Assembly (NCBI GenBank): GCA_000341795.1
Contig: AODO01000041.1
Location: 1-41,587 of the forward strand
Length of the DNA stretch: 41,587 bases
Reading direction: 5' to 3'
DNA from: Rhodococcus triatomae BKS 15-14
GTDB lineage: Bacteria > Actinomycetota > Actinomycetes > Mycobacteriales > Mycobacteriaceae
Part shown: piece after piece, positions 1 through 8,373 of the stretch
Layout of the letters: the number at the start of each line of letters is the position of its first letter
How positions within the stretch are numbered: position 1 is the first letter of the stretch
Notes under the pieces: model-generated
Told to the model about the DNA's origin: nothing
Database searches by the model: none
What the model saw: only the letters and a program-made list of their open reading frames with translations
Translations under genes and position numbers: made by a program

Positions 1-37
1 CACCACGTAGAACCGGCTCCACAACGATTCCCCCTCG

Positions 38-79
38 CGACTCGGCCCCGGCGACCTGACGGTCACCGGGGCCGAGTCG
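38..79 (-). terminator. Terminator-like hairpin after the cholesterol oxidase gene
   Basis: Arms 38-51 and 66-79 are perfectly complementary over 14 bp (CGACTCGGCCCCGG against its complement), and inner bases 53-56 and 61-64 (GACC/GGTC) can extend the stem to a tight tgac loop. It lies 17 bases past the stop of the leftward oxidase gene. No clear U-tract follows on either strand, which is common for actinobacterial terminators. It could also serve a rightward gene ending before position 38, of which nothing recognisable remains in the window. Confidence 0.75.
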
Positions 80-95
80 TGCGCGGGGACGATCG

Positions 96-1700
96 TCAGA
101 CGAGGGTTCCGACGTCCTCCGCGACGATGTTGTCCATCGCGCGCTCCGCGACGGCCGCGATGGTCATGGAGGGGTTGCAGGCGGCCGTCGTGCCGGGAAG
201 CAGCGCGCCGTCGAGGACGTACAGACCGGGCTGACCCTCGACGCGACCGTCGAGATCGCAGACGGTGCCCATGCAGGCTCCGCCAAGGCCGTGCCAGGTG
301 GAGTTCACCACGAGGTTGGTGTCGGTGAGAATTCCGGTGGGCCCGGCGATCTTTCGCGCGGTCGGGCCGATGGCGGAGTTCTGGATCTCCGCGTCGCCGG
401 TCGCCGGCCAGAACAGCCGGGCCTCGTCCGCGCCGGCGTCGTAGGCGAAGTGCCCGCGGTCCCGGCTCACTCCGTATCCCACCATCATGGTGCTGCGCAG
501 ATCCATCGCGAGGCCGGGGATCGACGCCTGGATGAGGGTGTGCGCGCGGGCGGGGTCGTCCCAGTTCAGGCTGCCGTAGACGACCGGACCGCCCTGCGAC
601 GGTCCGAACTCGTTCGCGGGATCGGACCACACGTAGATCCGGTCGGCGTTGGTTCCCCAGCCGCCGCCCAGTCCGTCGGGCAGGTCGGTGACGGTGCCGC
701 GGGCGCCCGCTCGAACCAGGAGTTTGGTGGTGTTCATGCTGCCGGCCGCCATGATCAGGGCCTTGGTGGTGAGCACCTTGTTCTCGAGGACCGTTCCGTT
801 CTCGTCGGTGCGATCGACGCGGACGATCCACCGGCCGTCGGGTGCCCGCTCCACGTCGGTCACCTCGTGCATCGTCTCGACCGTCGCCAGTCCGGTCGCC
901 TCGGCCGCGGCGATGTAGGTCACGTCGACGGAGTGCTTGCCGCCGTTGTTCACGCCCATCGCGCCCGAGCCGTCGGTGTAGGCAGGCGCCATCTCGCCGC
1001 GCAGTTCGGCGAGCGCGTAGTTCCAGTCGATGGGCATCGGGATCTTGGACACGGGAAGTCCGGCTTCCCGCGCTCGCTGGGCGAACACCCGCGGCGCCTT
1101 GTACGGGGCGCTCTCGATCAGTTCGTCGGGCGCGGTCGCGAGCCTCAACATCTTCGCGACCCGGGGGTAGTGGACCCGGTCCATCAGCCCCCAGTCCAGT
1201 TCGTTCGGAAAGTACTCGTTGAACACGGCCTCGGCCGGTTGCAGCGACATGCCCTGGTAGACCAGGGATCCGCCGCCGACACCCGCGGCGCAGAGCGCGG
1301 TCATGTTCTGTCCGACGATCGCCTCGACCAGCCCGACGTAGGGGTCGAAGACGGCGGGCCGGCCGAACAACTGCGGATCCGACCTGTGCCACAACAGGCG
1401 TTTGTCGGGGGAGAGGACGTTCGCGAAGGTCTTGGCATTGGGTCCGGTGGGCCAGCGCTTGCCGCGCTCGAGCACCAGGACGGGCACGCCCGCCTCGGTG
1501 AGGCGCAGCGCTGCGACGCCGCCGCCGAAGCCGGAGCCGACGATCACGACGCGGTGTTCTTCGTGTGTGATCGGCACCCGGCGGACCGTGGCGCCGATCC
1601 CGGTCGTGGCCTGGGCCGGTCCGGCGCCCAGGGCGAGACCGGCGGTGGCGGTGGCCGCTGCGGCAGCGGCGAAGAAGGATCGGCGAGTGATCCCGGACAT
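96..1700 (-). CDS. choE: Tat-exported class I (GMC-type, non-covalent FAD) cholesterol oxidase
   Basis: Oxidises and isomerises cholesterol to cholest-4-en-3-one with O2, outside the cell. The 534-residue product opens with a twin-arginine signal (TRRSFF at residues 5-10, then an alanine-rich hydrophobic stretch ending near AQA, residue 31). The FAD dinucleotide-binding motif GSGFGG is at 55-60. The C-terminal part carries STWHGLGG and a later AACNPSMTIAA block; these match the active-site His and Asn of Streptomyces and Brevibacterium cholesterol oxidases. The start at 1700 is chosen over an upstream in-frame start at 1802 because it has GGAGG 7-8 bases upstream and begins exactly at the Tat signal. 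The family is close to ChoE of Rhodococcus equi as I remember it. It differs clearly from the ChoD-type protein at 32601, which lacks a signal peptide. Function is a strong family inference; actual sterol specificity is not shown. Confidence 0.88.
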   Translation of the reverse strand: MSGITRRSFFAAAAAATATAGLALGAGPAQATTGIGATVRRVPITHEEHRVVIVGSGFGGGVAALRLTEAGVPVLVLERGKRWPTGPNAKTFANVLSPDKRLLWHRSDPQLFGRPAVFDPYVGLVEAIVGQNMTALCAAGVGGGSLVYQGMSLQPAEAVFNEYFPNELDWGLMDRVHYPRVAKMLRLATAPDELIESAPYKAPRVFAQRAREAGLPVSKIPMPIDWNYALAELRGEMAPAYTDGSGAMGVNNGGKHSVDVTYIAAAEATGLATVETMHEVTDVERAPDGRWIVRVDRTDENGTVLENKVLTTKALIMAAGSMNTTKLLVRAGARGTVTDLPDGLGGGWGTNADRIYVWSDPANEFGPSQGGPVVYGSLNWDDPARAHTLIQASIPGLAMDLRSTMMVGYGVSRDRGHFAYDAGADEARLFWPATGDAEIQNSAIGPTARKIAGPTGILTDTNLVVNSTWHGLGGACMGTVCDLDGRVEGQPGLYVLDGALLPGTTAACNPSMTIAAVAERAMDNIVAEDVGTLV

Positions 1701-1851
1701 CGACAACCTCCGTTGGACTGCAAACGACGTGGTGGCTTGGTGGTGGGGGGTGCCCCTGGGCAGACGACACCCCACGACACGACATTTCGAGCCCCCCGAC
1801 ACGGTCGACCGGAATGGGTGACCGTGATTACATCCTCGCCAGGACGGGACA

Positions 1852-1881
1852 AAACTAGACAGAAGTTGGCAAAAGTGTCAA
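1852..1881 (-). promoter_or_regulatory. Sigma-A-like promoter of the cholesterol oxidase gene
   Basis: Reading leftward, TTGACA (complement of 1876-1881) is followed after 18 bases by TAGTTT (complement of 1852-1857), a full -35 consensus and a TANNNT -10. The predicted transcript starts near 1845, giving a leader of about 145 bases before the start codon at 1700. No other promoter this good is seen in the 283-bp divergent gap. Confidence 0.6.
1866..1881. promoter_or_regulatory. Inverted repeat (candidate operator) in the divergent choE / LVIVD gap
   Basis: TTGGCA-AAAG-TGTCAA forms an imperfect palindrome (5 of 6 arm pairs). It covers the -35 of the leftward oxidase promoter and sits just before or over a weak rightward promoter (TCAATA at 1878-1883, 17 bases, TAGCGT at 1901-1906). 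A repressor here would silence both directions. The regulator is unknown; the site does not look like the KstR steroid-regulon box. Confidence 0.35.
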
Positions 1882-1983
1882 TAAGACCGATGGAATGCAC
1901 TAGCGTCGGGGCGGCGATGTGACAGGTGGCCCGAGAGTGCGTGCTCGGAACCGTCATGTGGGGACCATCGGAGGGGGCGAACG

Positions 1984-3552
1984 ATGAACACGGACAACGG
2001 AGTTCGACGACGGATCACACTCGGTCTGACCGCCGTCGCGCTGCTGCTGCCGCTCGGTGCGGTCGCGGCCGCCGCGCCGGCCCGGGACACCGCGGGAGTG
2101 GTGCGGGAGAACCTCGACGTCGGGCGCGTCGCCGCGGCCCGAGCCGACTGCGGTCGGGGCTCACGGCCCGAAACCGGTGTGCAGGGCGACGTGCCCGCCG
2201 CCGACCGGGACAGCGGCCGCAGCACCCAGGGGTACGACTGCAACATCACCCGGATCGGGGGATACGCGGGGCTGGGCACCGGCATCGTCTCGGCCGCCCA
2301 CGACCACTGCGCGTACCTGGGATCCGTCTTCCCCAGTGCGCTTCTCGGACAGTCGCCGGGTGTGCAGGTGGTCGACGTCGCGGACCCGGCGAACCCCTTT
2401 CCCACCGTGGCGTTGACGGAACCGGCGATGGTGGCCGGGACCTGGGAGAGCCTCAAGGTGCACGACGGTCGGAAACTGTTGGTGGGCACCGGAGTTCCCG
2501 CCCTGATCGGGGCCGGTGTGCTGTCGGTCTACGACATCTCGGACTGCGCCAATCCCCGGCTGCTCAACCCCGGGCCCGGCACCAGTCTCCAGATGCCCCT
2601 GCCGATCACCGCACACGAGGGCGGCTTCTCCCCGGACGGCAGGACCTACTGGACCTCGGGTGTCGAGGGTGTGCTCAGCGCGGTGGACCTGGCCGACCCG
2701 ACAACACCGAAGGTGATCTGGCAGGGGTGGATCGGACTGTCCGGCCACGGATTCGGGATCAGCCCCGACGGCAACCGGCTGTACCTGTCGAACAACTTCG
2801 GCGGTCTGACCGTCCTCGACACCAGCGCGGTGCAGCGGCGGGACGTCAACCCGCAGGTGCCGCAACTGTCCACGATGTCGTGGACCGACGGCTGGGCCAC
2901 CCAGCACAGCATCCCGGTCACCTACGACGGGCATCCGTATCTCTTCACCGTGAACGAAGCCGGATCGGGTGGAGTCAAGCTCGTCGACGTCGCCGACGAC
3001 GCGAACCCCGAGGTCGTGAACTCGATCAAGCTGGAGATCAATCTGCCCGAGAACGTCGACAGTCAGGTGGCGTCGGGAATGGGTGGTTCGCTGTTCGCCT
3101 ACGAGTCCCACTACTGCGCCGCGGACCGGCCGCAGAATCCGACCGCTCTCGCGTGCGGCTGGTTCTCGTCCGGTGTCCGCGTGTTCGACGTGCGCGATCC
3201 GTTCGACGTCCGCGAGATCGCCTACTACAACCCGCCGGCGATGACGGGCCGCAGCCCCGAACGCGCGAACTCGGCCCACGCCCTCGCCTCACTCCTCGGG
3301 GTTCCGTTGCTCAGCCTGCCCGCCGTGATCCAGTCGGTCGGCACCGGACAGTTCGATCCGGGAGAGGCCACGAGCCGGCGGTCGGGCATGGTCGCGGGCG
3401 GTGACCTGTCCACCGACTGGTGCTCGTCGCCGCCCGAGTGGCGTGGAGACGAACTGTGGGTCGCGTGCTCCGACAACGGCTTCATGGCGCTGCGACTCGA
3501 CCCCGACACATACACCCCGCCCGCCGACCAGCAGTCGACGATCGGGTCATGA
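1984..3552 (+). CDS. Exported LVIVD-repeat beta-propeller protein
   Basis: The 522-residue product starts with a basic n-region and a hydrophobic core (about residues 8-35, ending in an AAAAPA-type cleavage region), so export by Sec is likely. The rest contains recurring blade signatures of the LVIVD type, such as VQVVDVADPANP, LSVYDISDCANP, LSAVDLADPTTP, VKLVDVADDANP and VRVFDVRDP, spaced some 45-60 residues apart. That pattern predicts a seven-bladed beta-propeller on the cell surface or in the envelope. No catalytic residues are recognised, and the ligand is unknown. The start is supported by GGAGGGGG at 1970-1977. The stop overlaps the start of the DUF305 gene (ATGA), so the two are translationally coupled and probably act together. 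Confidence 0.8.
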   Translation: MNTDNGVRRRITLGLTAVALLLPLGAVAAAAPARDTAGVVRENLDVGRVAAARADCGRGSRPETGVQGDVPAADRDSGRSTQGYDCNITRIGGYAGLGTGIVSAAHDHCAYLGSVFPSALLGQSPGVQVVDVADPANPFPTVALTEPAMVAGTWESLKVHDGRKLLVGTGVPALIGAGVLSVYDISDCANPRLLNPGPGTSLQMPLPITAHEGGFSPDGRTYWTSGVEGVLSAVDLADPTTPKVIWQGWIGLSGHGFGISPDGNRLYLSNNFGGLTVLDTSAVQRRDVNPQVPQLSTMSWTDGWATQHSIPVTYDGHPYLFTVNEAGSGGVKLVDVADDANPEVVNSIKLEINLPENVDSQVASGMGGSLFAYESHYCAADRPQNPTALACGWFSSGVRVFDVRDPFDVREIAYYNPPAMTGRSPERANSAHALASLLGVPLLSLPAVIQSVGTGQFDPGEATSRRSGMVAGGDLSTDWCSSPPEWRGDELWVACSDNGFMALRLDPDTYTPPADQQSTIGS

Positions 3553-4184
3553 CCCGGATCGCCCGCGGACTCGCCCTCGCCTCACTGGTGCTGCTGCTGC
3601 TCGTGGTGGGGGCTGCGCTGCGCCCGCTGGTGATCCCCGAGCGGTCCGGCGCGGGTCCCGTGCTGGACGACGTCGAGGTCGGATTCGTGCAGGACATGGC
3701 CGCGCACCACCAGCAGGCGCTGGCAATGGTGAATCGGCTCGCACCCGACGTCGATCCCACCGTCGCCGCTCTGGCCCGGCAGATCGGCGACGCACAGCGG
3801 ATCGAGATCGGCACCCTGCAGGGCTGGCTGCGGCTCGCCGAGGCCGCTCCGACGAATCCGACCCCGATGAACTGGATGGTGGAGGGGGCAGGGCACCGGC
3901 ACGACGCGGTGTCGACCGGGCCCGGCGTCGCGATGCCCGGAATGGCGACCACGGCCGAACTCGACGGCCTCTCGTCGGCACACGGCCGCGACGCCGAGGT
4001 GCTGTTCCTGCAGTTGATGGAACGACACCACGCCGGTGGCGTCGAGATGGCCCGGGCGGCGGACCGGCTGCTGACCGGAGGTCCGGTCAAGGAGGTCGCC
4101 CGCGGCGCGATGCAGTCGCAGAGCCAGGAGGCGGGGCTGATGGGTGTCATGCTGGCCCAGCGCGGCGCGTCCACCACGCAGTGA
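3549..4184 (+). CDS. DUF305 family exported/membrane-anchored four-helix protein
   Basis: The 211-residue product has an N-terminal hydrophobic segment (LALASLVLLLLVVGAAL) and then the two DUF305 halves. Their hallmark sequences are visible: FVQDMAAHHQQALAMV in the first half and FLQLMERHHAGGVEMA in the second, each with a paired His. DUF305 proteins are ferritin-like helical bundles; some members bind copper, which fits the His and Met pairs here (also a MPGM stretch between the halves). The start ATG at 3549 lies in the ATGA overlap with the LVIVD gene. An upstream in-frame extension from 3420 is rejected because it would run deep into that gene and lacks a signal peptide. Role beyond envelope metal binding is not known. 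Confidence 0.82.
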   Translation: MTRIARGLALASLVLLLLVVGAALRPLVIPERSGAGPVLDDVEVGFVQDMAAHHQQALAMVNRLAPDVDPTVAALARQIGDAQRIEIGTLQGWLRLAEAAPTNPTPMNWMVEGAGHRHDAVSTGPGVAMPGMATTAELDGLSSAHGRDAEVLFLQLMERHHAGGVEMARAADRLLTGGPVKEVARGAMQSQSQEAGLMGVMLAQRGASTTQ

Positions 4185-4192
4185 GCGGTGGG

Positions 4193-4219
4193 GTCGGAGG
4201 CGCCCGGCGAGCCTCCGAC
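4193..4219 (+). terminator. Hairpin terminator after the LVIVD-DUF305 operon
   Basis: GTCGGAGGC (4193-4201) pairs perfectly with GCCTCCGAC (4211-4219) across a 9-base loop, 9 bases after the DUF305 stop codon. Confidence 0.6.
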
Positions 4220-4303
4220 GCCGTGACCGCGGTCGTTGTTAGCGTGCGAAGTGGTCCCGGCACGCACAGCGTGCGACAACCTCCCTTCGAGTAGGTGCTC
4301 TCG

Positions 4304-4513
4304 ATGGCCACAGCCCCGTCCCCCTCGAACAAGGTCCTCCCGAAGATCGTCGGTACCTGTGTCTTCCTGGCCGGCCTGGTGGGTGCCGCGATCGGCATTT
4401 GGACACTCGACGTCGTCACCGCCGTGGTCTGGCTCGTCGTCGCCACCGTCTCCGGCTTCTATCTGCTGAAGCTGCGGGCCGAAGCGCGCGGCCGACTCGA
4501 TTCCTCGACGTGA
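4304..4513 (+). CDS. Small two-helix membrane protein, unknown function
   Basis: Sixty-nine residues: a short polar N-terminus (MATAPSPSNK), two closely spaced hydrophobic helices (roughly residues 14-31 and 36-53) and a basic C-terminus. A GTG nine bases upstream (4295) is a possible alternative start, and neither start has a convincing ribosome binding site. GC-rich third positions support coding. It stands alone between the DUF305 terminator and the rplM promoter, with a small hairpin (GCACGC-ACA-GCGTGC) upstream. Function not recognised. Confidence 0.6.
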   Translation: MATAPSPSNKVLPKIVGTCVFLAGLVGAAIGIWTLDVVTAVVWLVVATVSGFYLLKLRAEARGRLDSST

Positions 4514-4529
4514 GGCGCGCTACCTCGCT

Positions 4530-4558
4530 TTGACCCGCTGTGGGCCGGCCGGTAAGGT
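4530..4558 (+). promoter_or_regulatory. Strong sigma-A promoter of rplM-rpsI
   Basis: TTGACC (4530-4535) and TAAGGT (4553-4558) are separated by exactly 17 bases. This is the best spaced housekeeping promoter in the window, as expected for a ribosomal protein operon. Predicted transcription start is near 4565. Confidence 0.75.
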
Positions 4559-4564
4559 TGTCCG

Positions 4565-4693
4565 CTGGCGTGCGAAACGTCGCGCACCCTCGGGTGCCGT
4601 CATCACGCGGGTCCTCGGGTCTCCACTGGCCGCCGGGGACGACTCCGCATCGCAGCCGCGGCCAGCAGTGAACTAGTTGACGAGGAAGTAGCT
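4565..4693 (+). promoter_or_regulatory. Structured 5' leader of rplM (candidate L13 autoregulatory leader)
   Basis: The roughly 130-base leader contains GCACCC (4584-4589) pairing with GGGTGC (4592-4597), and a longer-range stem CTGGCCGC (4626-4633) with GCGGCCAG (4658-4665), followed by a GAGGAAG ribosome binding site at 4682-4688. Ribosomal protein operons are often feedback-controlled through such leaders. That L13 binds here is an inference only. Confidence 0.35.
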
Positions 4694-5137
4694 GTGTCTA
4701 CCTACGCCCCGAAGGCTGGTGACGTGACCCGACAGTGGTACGTCATCGACGCCACCGACGTGGTGCTCGGCCGCCTTGCCGTCCAGGCAGCGAACCTGCT
4801 GCGCGGCAAGCACAAGCCCACCTTTGCCCCGAATGTTGACGGCGGCGACTTCGTCGTCATCATCAACGCCGACAAGGTTGCCATCTCCGGCAACAAGCGC
4901 ACGGACAAGTTCCTGCACCACCACTCCGGACATCCGGGTGGCCTCAAGTCCCGCTCCGTCGGCGAGGTGCTCGAGAACAACCCCGATCGTCTCGTGGAGA
5001 AGGCCGTCGTCGGCATGATCCCGAAGAACAAGCTCGGCCGCGCGATCGCAGGCAAGCTGAAGGTCTACGCAGGCCCGAATCACCCCCACGCCGCGCAGCA
5101 GCCGGTTCCGTTCGAGATCAAGCAGGTGGCCCAGTGA
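4694..5137 (+). CDS. rplM: 50S ribosomal protein L13
   Basis: The 147-residue protein is the normal length for bacterial L13, an early-assembling protein of the large subunit. Typical L13 blocks are visible: [15 protein letters not shown] near the N-terminus, [38 protein letters not shown], and [12 protein letters not shown] with [16 protein letters not shown] at the C-terminus. It starts with GTG at 4694 behind GAGGAAG. The stop overlaps the rpsI start (GTGA), giving the standard L13-S9 operon with coupled translation. Confidence 0.98.
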   Translation: MSTYAPKAGDVTRQWYVIDATDVVLGRLAVQAANLLRGKHKPTFAPNVDGGDFVVIINADKVAISGNKRTDKFLHHHSGHPGGLKSRSVGEVLENNPDRLVEKAVVGMIPKNKLGRAIAGKLKVYAGPNHPHAAQQPVPFEIKQVAQ

Positions 5138-5652
5138 GCGAGCAGAACGAGACCCCCGAGGTCGAGACCGCCGAGGTCGTCGTCGAGGAGTTCGCCGCCG
5201 AGCCCGAGGCCGTCGAGGAGTACGTGGCCGAGGAGGCTGTCGCCCCCGCCGCCCCGATCTACATCGATCGCCCGATCCAGACCGTCGGTCGTCGCAAGGA
5301 GGCGGTCGTCCGCGTCCGCCTGACCCCCGGCACCGGTGAGTTCAAGCTCAACGGCCGCACCATCGAGGACTACTTCCCGAACAAGGTGCACCAGCAGCTG
5401 ATCAAGGCTCCGCTGGTCACGGTCGAGCGGACCGAGTCCTTCGACATCACCGCTCTGCTGACCGGTGGCGGCCCGTCCGGCCAGGCAGGCGCCCTGCGTC
5501 TGGCCATCGCCCGCGCACTGATCGAGGTCACCCCCGAGGACCGCCCCGCTCTCAAGAGCGCCGGCTTCCTCACCCGTGACGCGCGCGCCGTCGAGCGCAA
5601 GAAGTACGGCCTGAAGAAGGCCCGCAAGGCTTCGCAGTACTCGAAGCGCTGA
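5134..5652 (+). CDS. rpsI: 30S ribosomal protein S9
   Basis: The conserved S9 domain begins near residue 48 ([13 protein letters not shown]) and runs to the canonical SQYSKR C-terminus, whose tail reaches the P-site tRNA. Conserved blocks [19 protein letters not shown] and [19 protein letters not shown] are complete. The 172-residue product carries an extra 45-residue acidic N-terminal extension rich in Glu and Ala, a feature of S9 in mycolata. It overlaps rplM by four bases. Confidence 0.98.
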   Translation: MSEQNETPEVETAEVVVEEFAAEPEAVEEYVAEEAVAPAAPIYIDRPIQTVGRRKEAVVRVRLTPGTGEFKLNGRTIEDYFPNKVHQQLIKAPLVTVERTESFDITALLTGGGPSGQAGALRLAIARALIEVTPEDRPALKSAGFLTRDARAVERKKYGLKKARKASQYSKR

Positions 5653-5701
5653 TGTGGCACCGGCCCCGCCCCCGAGGCGGCGGCCGGGACCTGTTCACCT
5701 G

Positions 5702-5736
5702 AGAGCAGGCGTCCAGCAACACCGGACGCCTGCTCT
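5702..5736 (+). terminator. Terminator after rpsI
   Basis: AGAGCAGGCGTCC (5702-5714) and GGACGCCTGCTCT (5724-5736) form a perfect 13-bp stem with a 9-base loop, 50 bases past the rpsI stop. It separates the ribosomal operon from glmM. Confidence 0.85.
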
Positions 5737-5792
5737 TGGCGTAGAAATACGAAATCGCCGAGAACACCACGAACGGCAAGGGGTCTTCATTC

Positions 5793-7136
5793 ATGGGTCG
5801 AATGTTCGGTACGGACGGTGTGCGGGGTCTCGCCAACGCGGATCTCGACGCGGAGCTGGCGCTGCGGATAGCGAGCGCGGCAGCATCGGTGCTCGCACTG
5901 TCCGAGCGGGGCACACCCCGGCCGACCGCCGTCGTCGGCCGTGACCCCCGGGCCAGCGGCGAGATGCTGGCGGCCGCCGTCACCGCCGGACTGTGCTCGG
6001 CCGGAGTCGACGTCGTCGACGTCGGAGTGCTCCCGACCCCCGCGATCGCCCATCTGACCGGCGCCTACGACGCGTCGCTCGGCGTGATGATCTCCGCCTC
6101 CCACAACCCCATGCCCGACAACGGCATCAAGATCTTCGCGGCGGGCGGACACAAGCTCGACGACGAGTCCGAGGACCGGATCGAGGCGGCGCTCGCGGAC
6201 CACGACCTGATCCCGCGGCCGACCGGCGCCGCCATCGGGCGTCTCGTCCGCGCCGAGGACGCGGAATCGCGCTATCTGGCGCACCTCGGCCGTGCCCGGG
6301 GCGATCGCGCCCTCGACGGCATCACCGTCGTCGTGGACTGCGCCAACGGCGCCGCATCCGAGGTCGGGCCCGCCGCCTACCGCGCGGCAGGCGCCACCGT
6401 CGTCGAGATCCACAGCGCGCCCGACGGCTACAACATCAACGAGGGGTGCGGGTCCACGCACCTCGAAGACCTGCAGGCCGCCGTCGTCGCGCACGGCGCC
6501 GACCTCGGACTGGCGCACGACGGCGACGCCGACCGCTGCCTCGCCGTGGACGCGAACGGCACCGTCGTCGACGGCGACGCCATCATGTCCGTCCTCGCCG
6601 TCGCGATGCGCGAGTCGGGCGAGCTCGCGGGCAACACCCTCGTCGCCACGGTGATGAGCAATCTCGGTCTGCACATCGCGATGCGGGAAGCCGGCATCGA
6701 GGTGCGCACCACCGCCGTCGGCGACCGCTACGTCCTCGAAGAGCTGCGTTCGGGCAGCTTCAGCCTCGGTGGAGAGCAGTCGGGGCACGTCGTGCTGCCC
6801 GGATTCGGCACCACCGGCGACGGCGTGCTCACGGGGCTCCGCCTCATGGCGCGTATGGCTCGGACGGGCCGCGCCCTCGCCGAACTGGCGGCCGTCATGC
6901 AGACCCTCCCGCAGGTTCTCGTGAACGTGAAGGTCACGGACAAGGCTGCGGTGGCCGTCTCGCCGCAGGTGCTCGCCGCGGTCGCCGACGCCGAACGTCA
7001 ACTCGGCGACACGGGCCGGGTCCTGCTGCGGCCGTCCGGCACCGAGCAGCTGGTCCGCGTCATGGTCGAGGCGACCGAGATCGAGATCGCCCGGGCTCTC
7101 GCCGACGGCCTGGCCGACCGCGTCGCCTCCGTCTGA
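5793..7136 (+). CDS. glmM: Phosphoglucosamine mutase
   Basis: Converts glucosamine-6-phosphate to glucosamine-1-phosphate in the cytosol, on the way to UDP-GlcNAc for peptidoglycan. The 447-residue length is typical. The N-terminal MFGTDGVRG signature, the phosphoserine loop [12 protein letters not shown] (catalytic Ser at residue 103), the metal loop DGDADR near residue 243 and the C-terminal phosphate-binding [12 protein letters not shown] are all intact. AAGGGG at 5778-5783 precedes the ATG. Its partner enzyme GlmS is encoded 5 kb downstream on the same strand, the spacing being filled by the ESX-like and hydrolase genes. Confidence 0.97.
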   Translation: MGRMFGTDGVRGLANADLDAELALRIASAAASVLALSERGTPRPTAVVGRDPRASGEMLAAAVTAGLCSAGVDVVDVGVLPTPAIAHLTGAYDASLGVMISASHNPMPDNGIKIFAAGGHKLDDESEDRIEAALADHDLIPRPTGAAIGRLVRAEDAESRYLAHLGRARGDRALDGITVVVDCANGAASEVGPAAYRAAGATVVEIHSAPDGYNINEGCGSTHLEDLQAAVVAHGADLGLAHDGDADRCLAVDANGTVVDGDAIMSVLAVAMRESGELAGNTLVATVMSNLGLHIAMREAGIEVRTTAVGDRYVLEELRSGSFSLGGEQSGHVVLPGFGTTGDGVLTGLRLMARMARTGRALAELAAVMQTLPQVLVNVKVTDKAAVAVSPQVLAAVADAERQLGDTGRVLLRPSGTEQLVRVMVEATEIEIARALADGLADRVASV

Positions 7137-7237
7137 CCCGCCTGGAGGACTCCGCGTCCGACTCGTCCGCTGGACATGGGGAACCGACGCGACCTCTGCT
7201 GCGTCTGAACCAGTGACCGGCAGGCAGGGAGTGGGAC

Positions 7238-7495
7238 GTGGGCGGGGAACTGAAATTCGAGGACGCGACGGTGCGGTCGGTGGCGGCAGCGCTCGTCGAC
7301 TCGGCGGGTGAGCTGGCGTTGCTCGCGGACCGCGTGGAGTCGGCGGTCGAACACGATTGCGCTCCACTGGCGGACGGTATCCGTCAGTGGGCTCGGCGCA
7401 CCGCGACCGACGCCGCGCTCCTGTCCGCGACCGCCGACAGGTATCGGGAACAGGACGTGGCCGCTGCCGCGAGCATCGGGAGTCTGGCGCTGTGA
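7238..7495 (+). CDS. Small type VII secretion substrate-like (EspC-like) protein
   Basis: Eighty-five residues, all predicted helical, with two amphipathic helices. The C-terminus carries YREQD, which fits the general ESX secretion signal YxxxD/E, in a context (ATADRYREQDVAAAASIG) like that of the EspC/T7SS-target family. The start is GTG at 7238 behind a GGCAGGGAG-type site. The stop overlaps the next gene by GTGA. M. tuberculosis has a small gene in this position after glmM (Rv3440c, from memory). I infer that the product pairs with the next protein as an exported helical dimer. No ESX core genes are in the window, so the secreting apparatus would be elsewhere. Confidence 0.65.
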   Translation: MGGELKFEDATVRSVAAALVDSAGELALLADRVESAVEHDCAPLADGIRQWARRTATDAALLSATADRYREQDVAAAASIGSLAL

Positions 7496-8373
7496 CCGGC
7501 GCCCTGCCCGCCGCGGAGGCGGCAGGACTCGCCTACCTCGTTCGCGTCGGCGGCAGGGCCGGGATCGGCGCAGAGGTGGAACGTTTCCTCGACCACTACC
7601 GGGCCACCCCCGCACTCGACTCCGATGCGCTCCACGCCGACGCGGAGGTACTGCGGTCGGCCGCGGCGGTCATGCGGGCTCACCTCCTGGCGCAGGAGCA
7701 GGCGGTGGCGCGTCTGCGCGCAGCCTGGGCCGGTGGCGCGGCGGATGCCGCCCTCGCGACGCTGACCCGACACCACGAGTTCGCGCGCGCCGACTGCGTC
7801 GCGGTCCTCGCCGCCGCGCAGACACTCGACGACGCGGGTGATCTGATCCGCGACGCGGCAGCGGCGAGAACGGAACTGGTCGGCAGGATGTTCGGACAGC
7901 GGAGCCCGGACACAGACCCGGACGGGTCCCCGGCGGTGCTCACCGCACATGCGACGGCCTGCCTGACGGCGATGACCGATCTGATCGTCGCCGTCGACGA
8001 CATCGTCGAGGAGGTGCGTCGCACGGTGGAGTCGGCAGTGGACACGATGTGCGTGCGGGTCGCGCAGGGTCCGGAGTCGACCCCGGCGCCCGTTCCCGCC
8101 GTCGACACCGGCGCTCTGGCGCCGGATGCGGCGCGGCCGACCGTCGATCACGCCGCACCCGAGACCGTCGCGCCGCCCGCCGTCCGGGACGTGCCGGTGG
8201 TGGACGGACCGGCCGACACCCCCGGGGCGCCGGGACCGGGTTCCGGGCCCGAGATGCGGCGGGTTCGTGGCAGGGAGCGGGACCCCGCGGCGGTCGAGAC
8301 CCCCACGCCCGATGTCGGCACCGGAGCCGAACTGGCCGGGGCCGGGCCGTTGGCCGGAACGGACCCGCTGTGA
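7492..8373 (+). CDS. WXG-containing helical protein with Pro/Ala-rich tail
   Basis: The 293-residue product has a helical N-terminal half (about 1-190) in which W79-A80-G81 sits between two long helices, as in WXG100 and PPE-type proteins. The C-terminal 100 residues are low-complexity Pro, Ala, Gly and Asp. No signal peptide is present. GTG at 7492 overlaps the stop of the EspC-like gene, and this gene's stop overlaps the next start in the same way. It corresponds by position and composition to the Ala/Pro-rich protein Rv3439c of M. tuberculosis (from memory). A start further upstream at 7357 would lie inside the preceding gene and is rejected. Function unknown; a secreted partner of the previous product is the working inference. 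Confidence 0.65.
   Translation: MTGALPAAEAAGLAYLVRVGGRAGIGAEVERFLDHYRATPALDSDALHADAEVLRSAAAVMRAHLLAQEQAVARLRAAWAGGAADAALATLTRHHEFARADCVAVLAAAQTLDDAGDLIRDAAAARTELVGRMFGQRSPDTDPDGSPAVLTAHATACLTAMTDLIVAVDDIVEEVRRTVESAVDTMCVRVAQGPESTPAPVPAVDTGALAPDAARPTVDHAAPETVAPPAVRDVPVVDGPADTPGAPGPGSGPEMRRVRGRERDPAAVETPTPDVGTGAELAGAGPLAGTDPL

Noticed and set aside
1-37. 3' end of an upstream gene at the left edge
   Set aside because: Thirty-seven bases are too few to assign a frame; a stop exists at 8-10 but nothing can be recognised.
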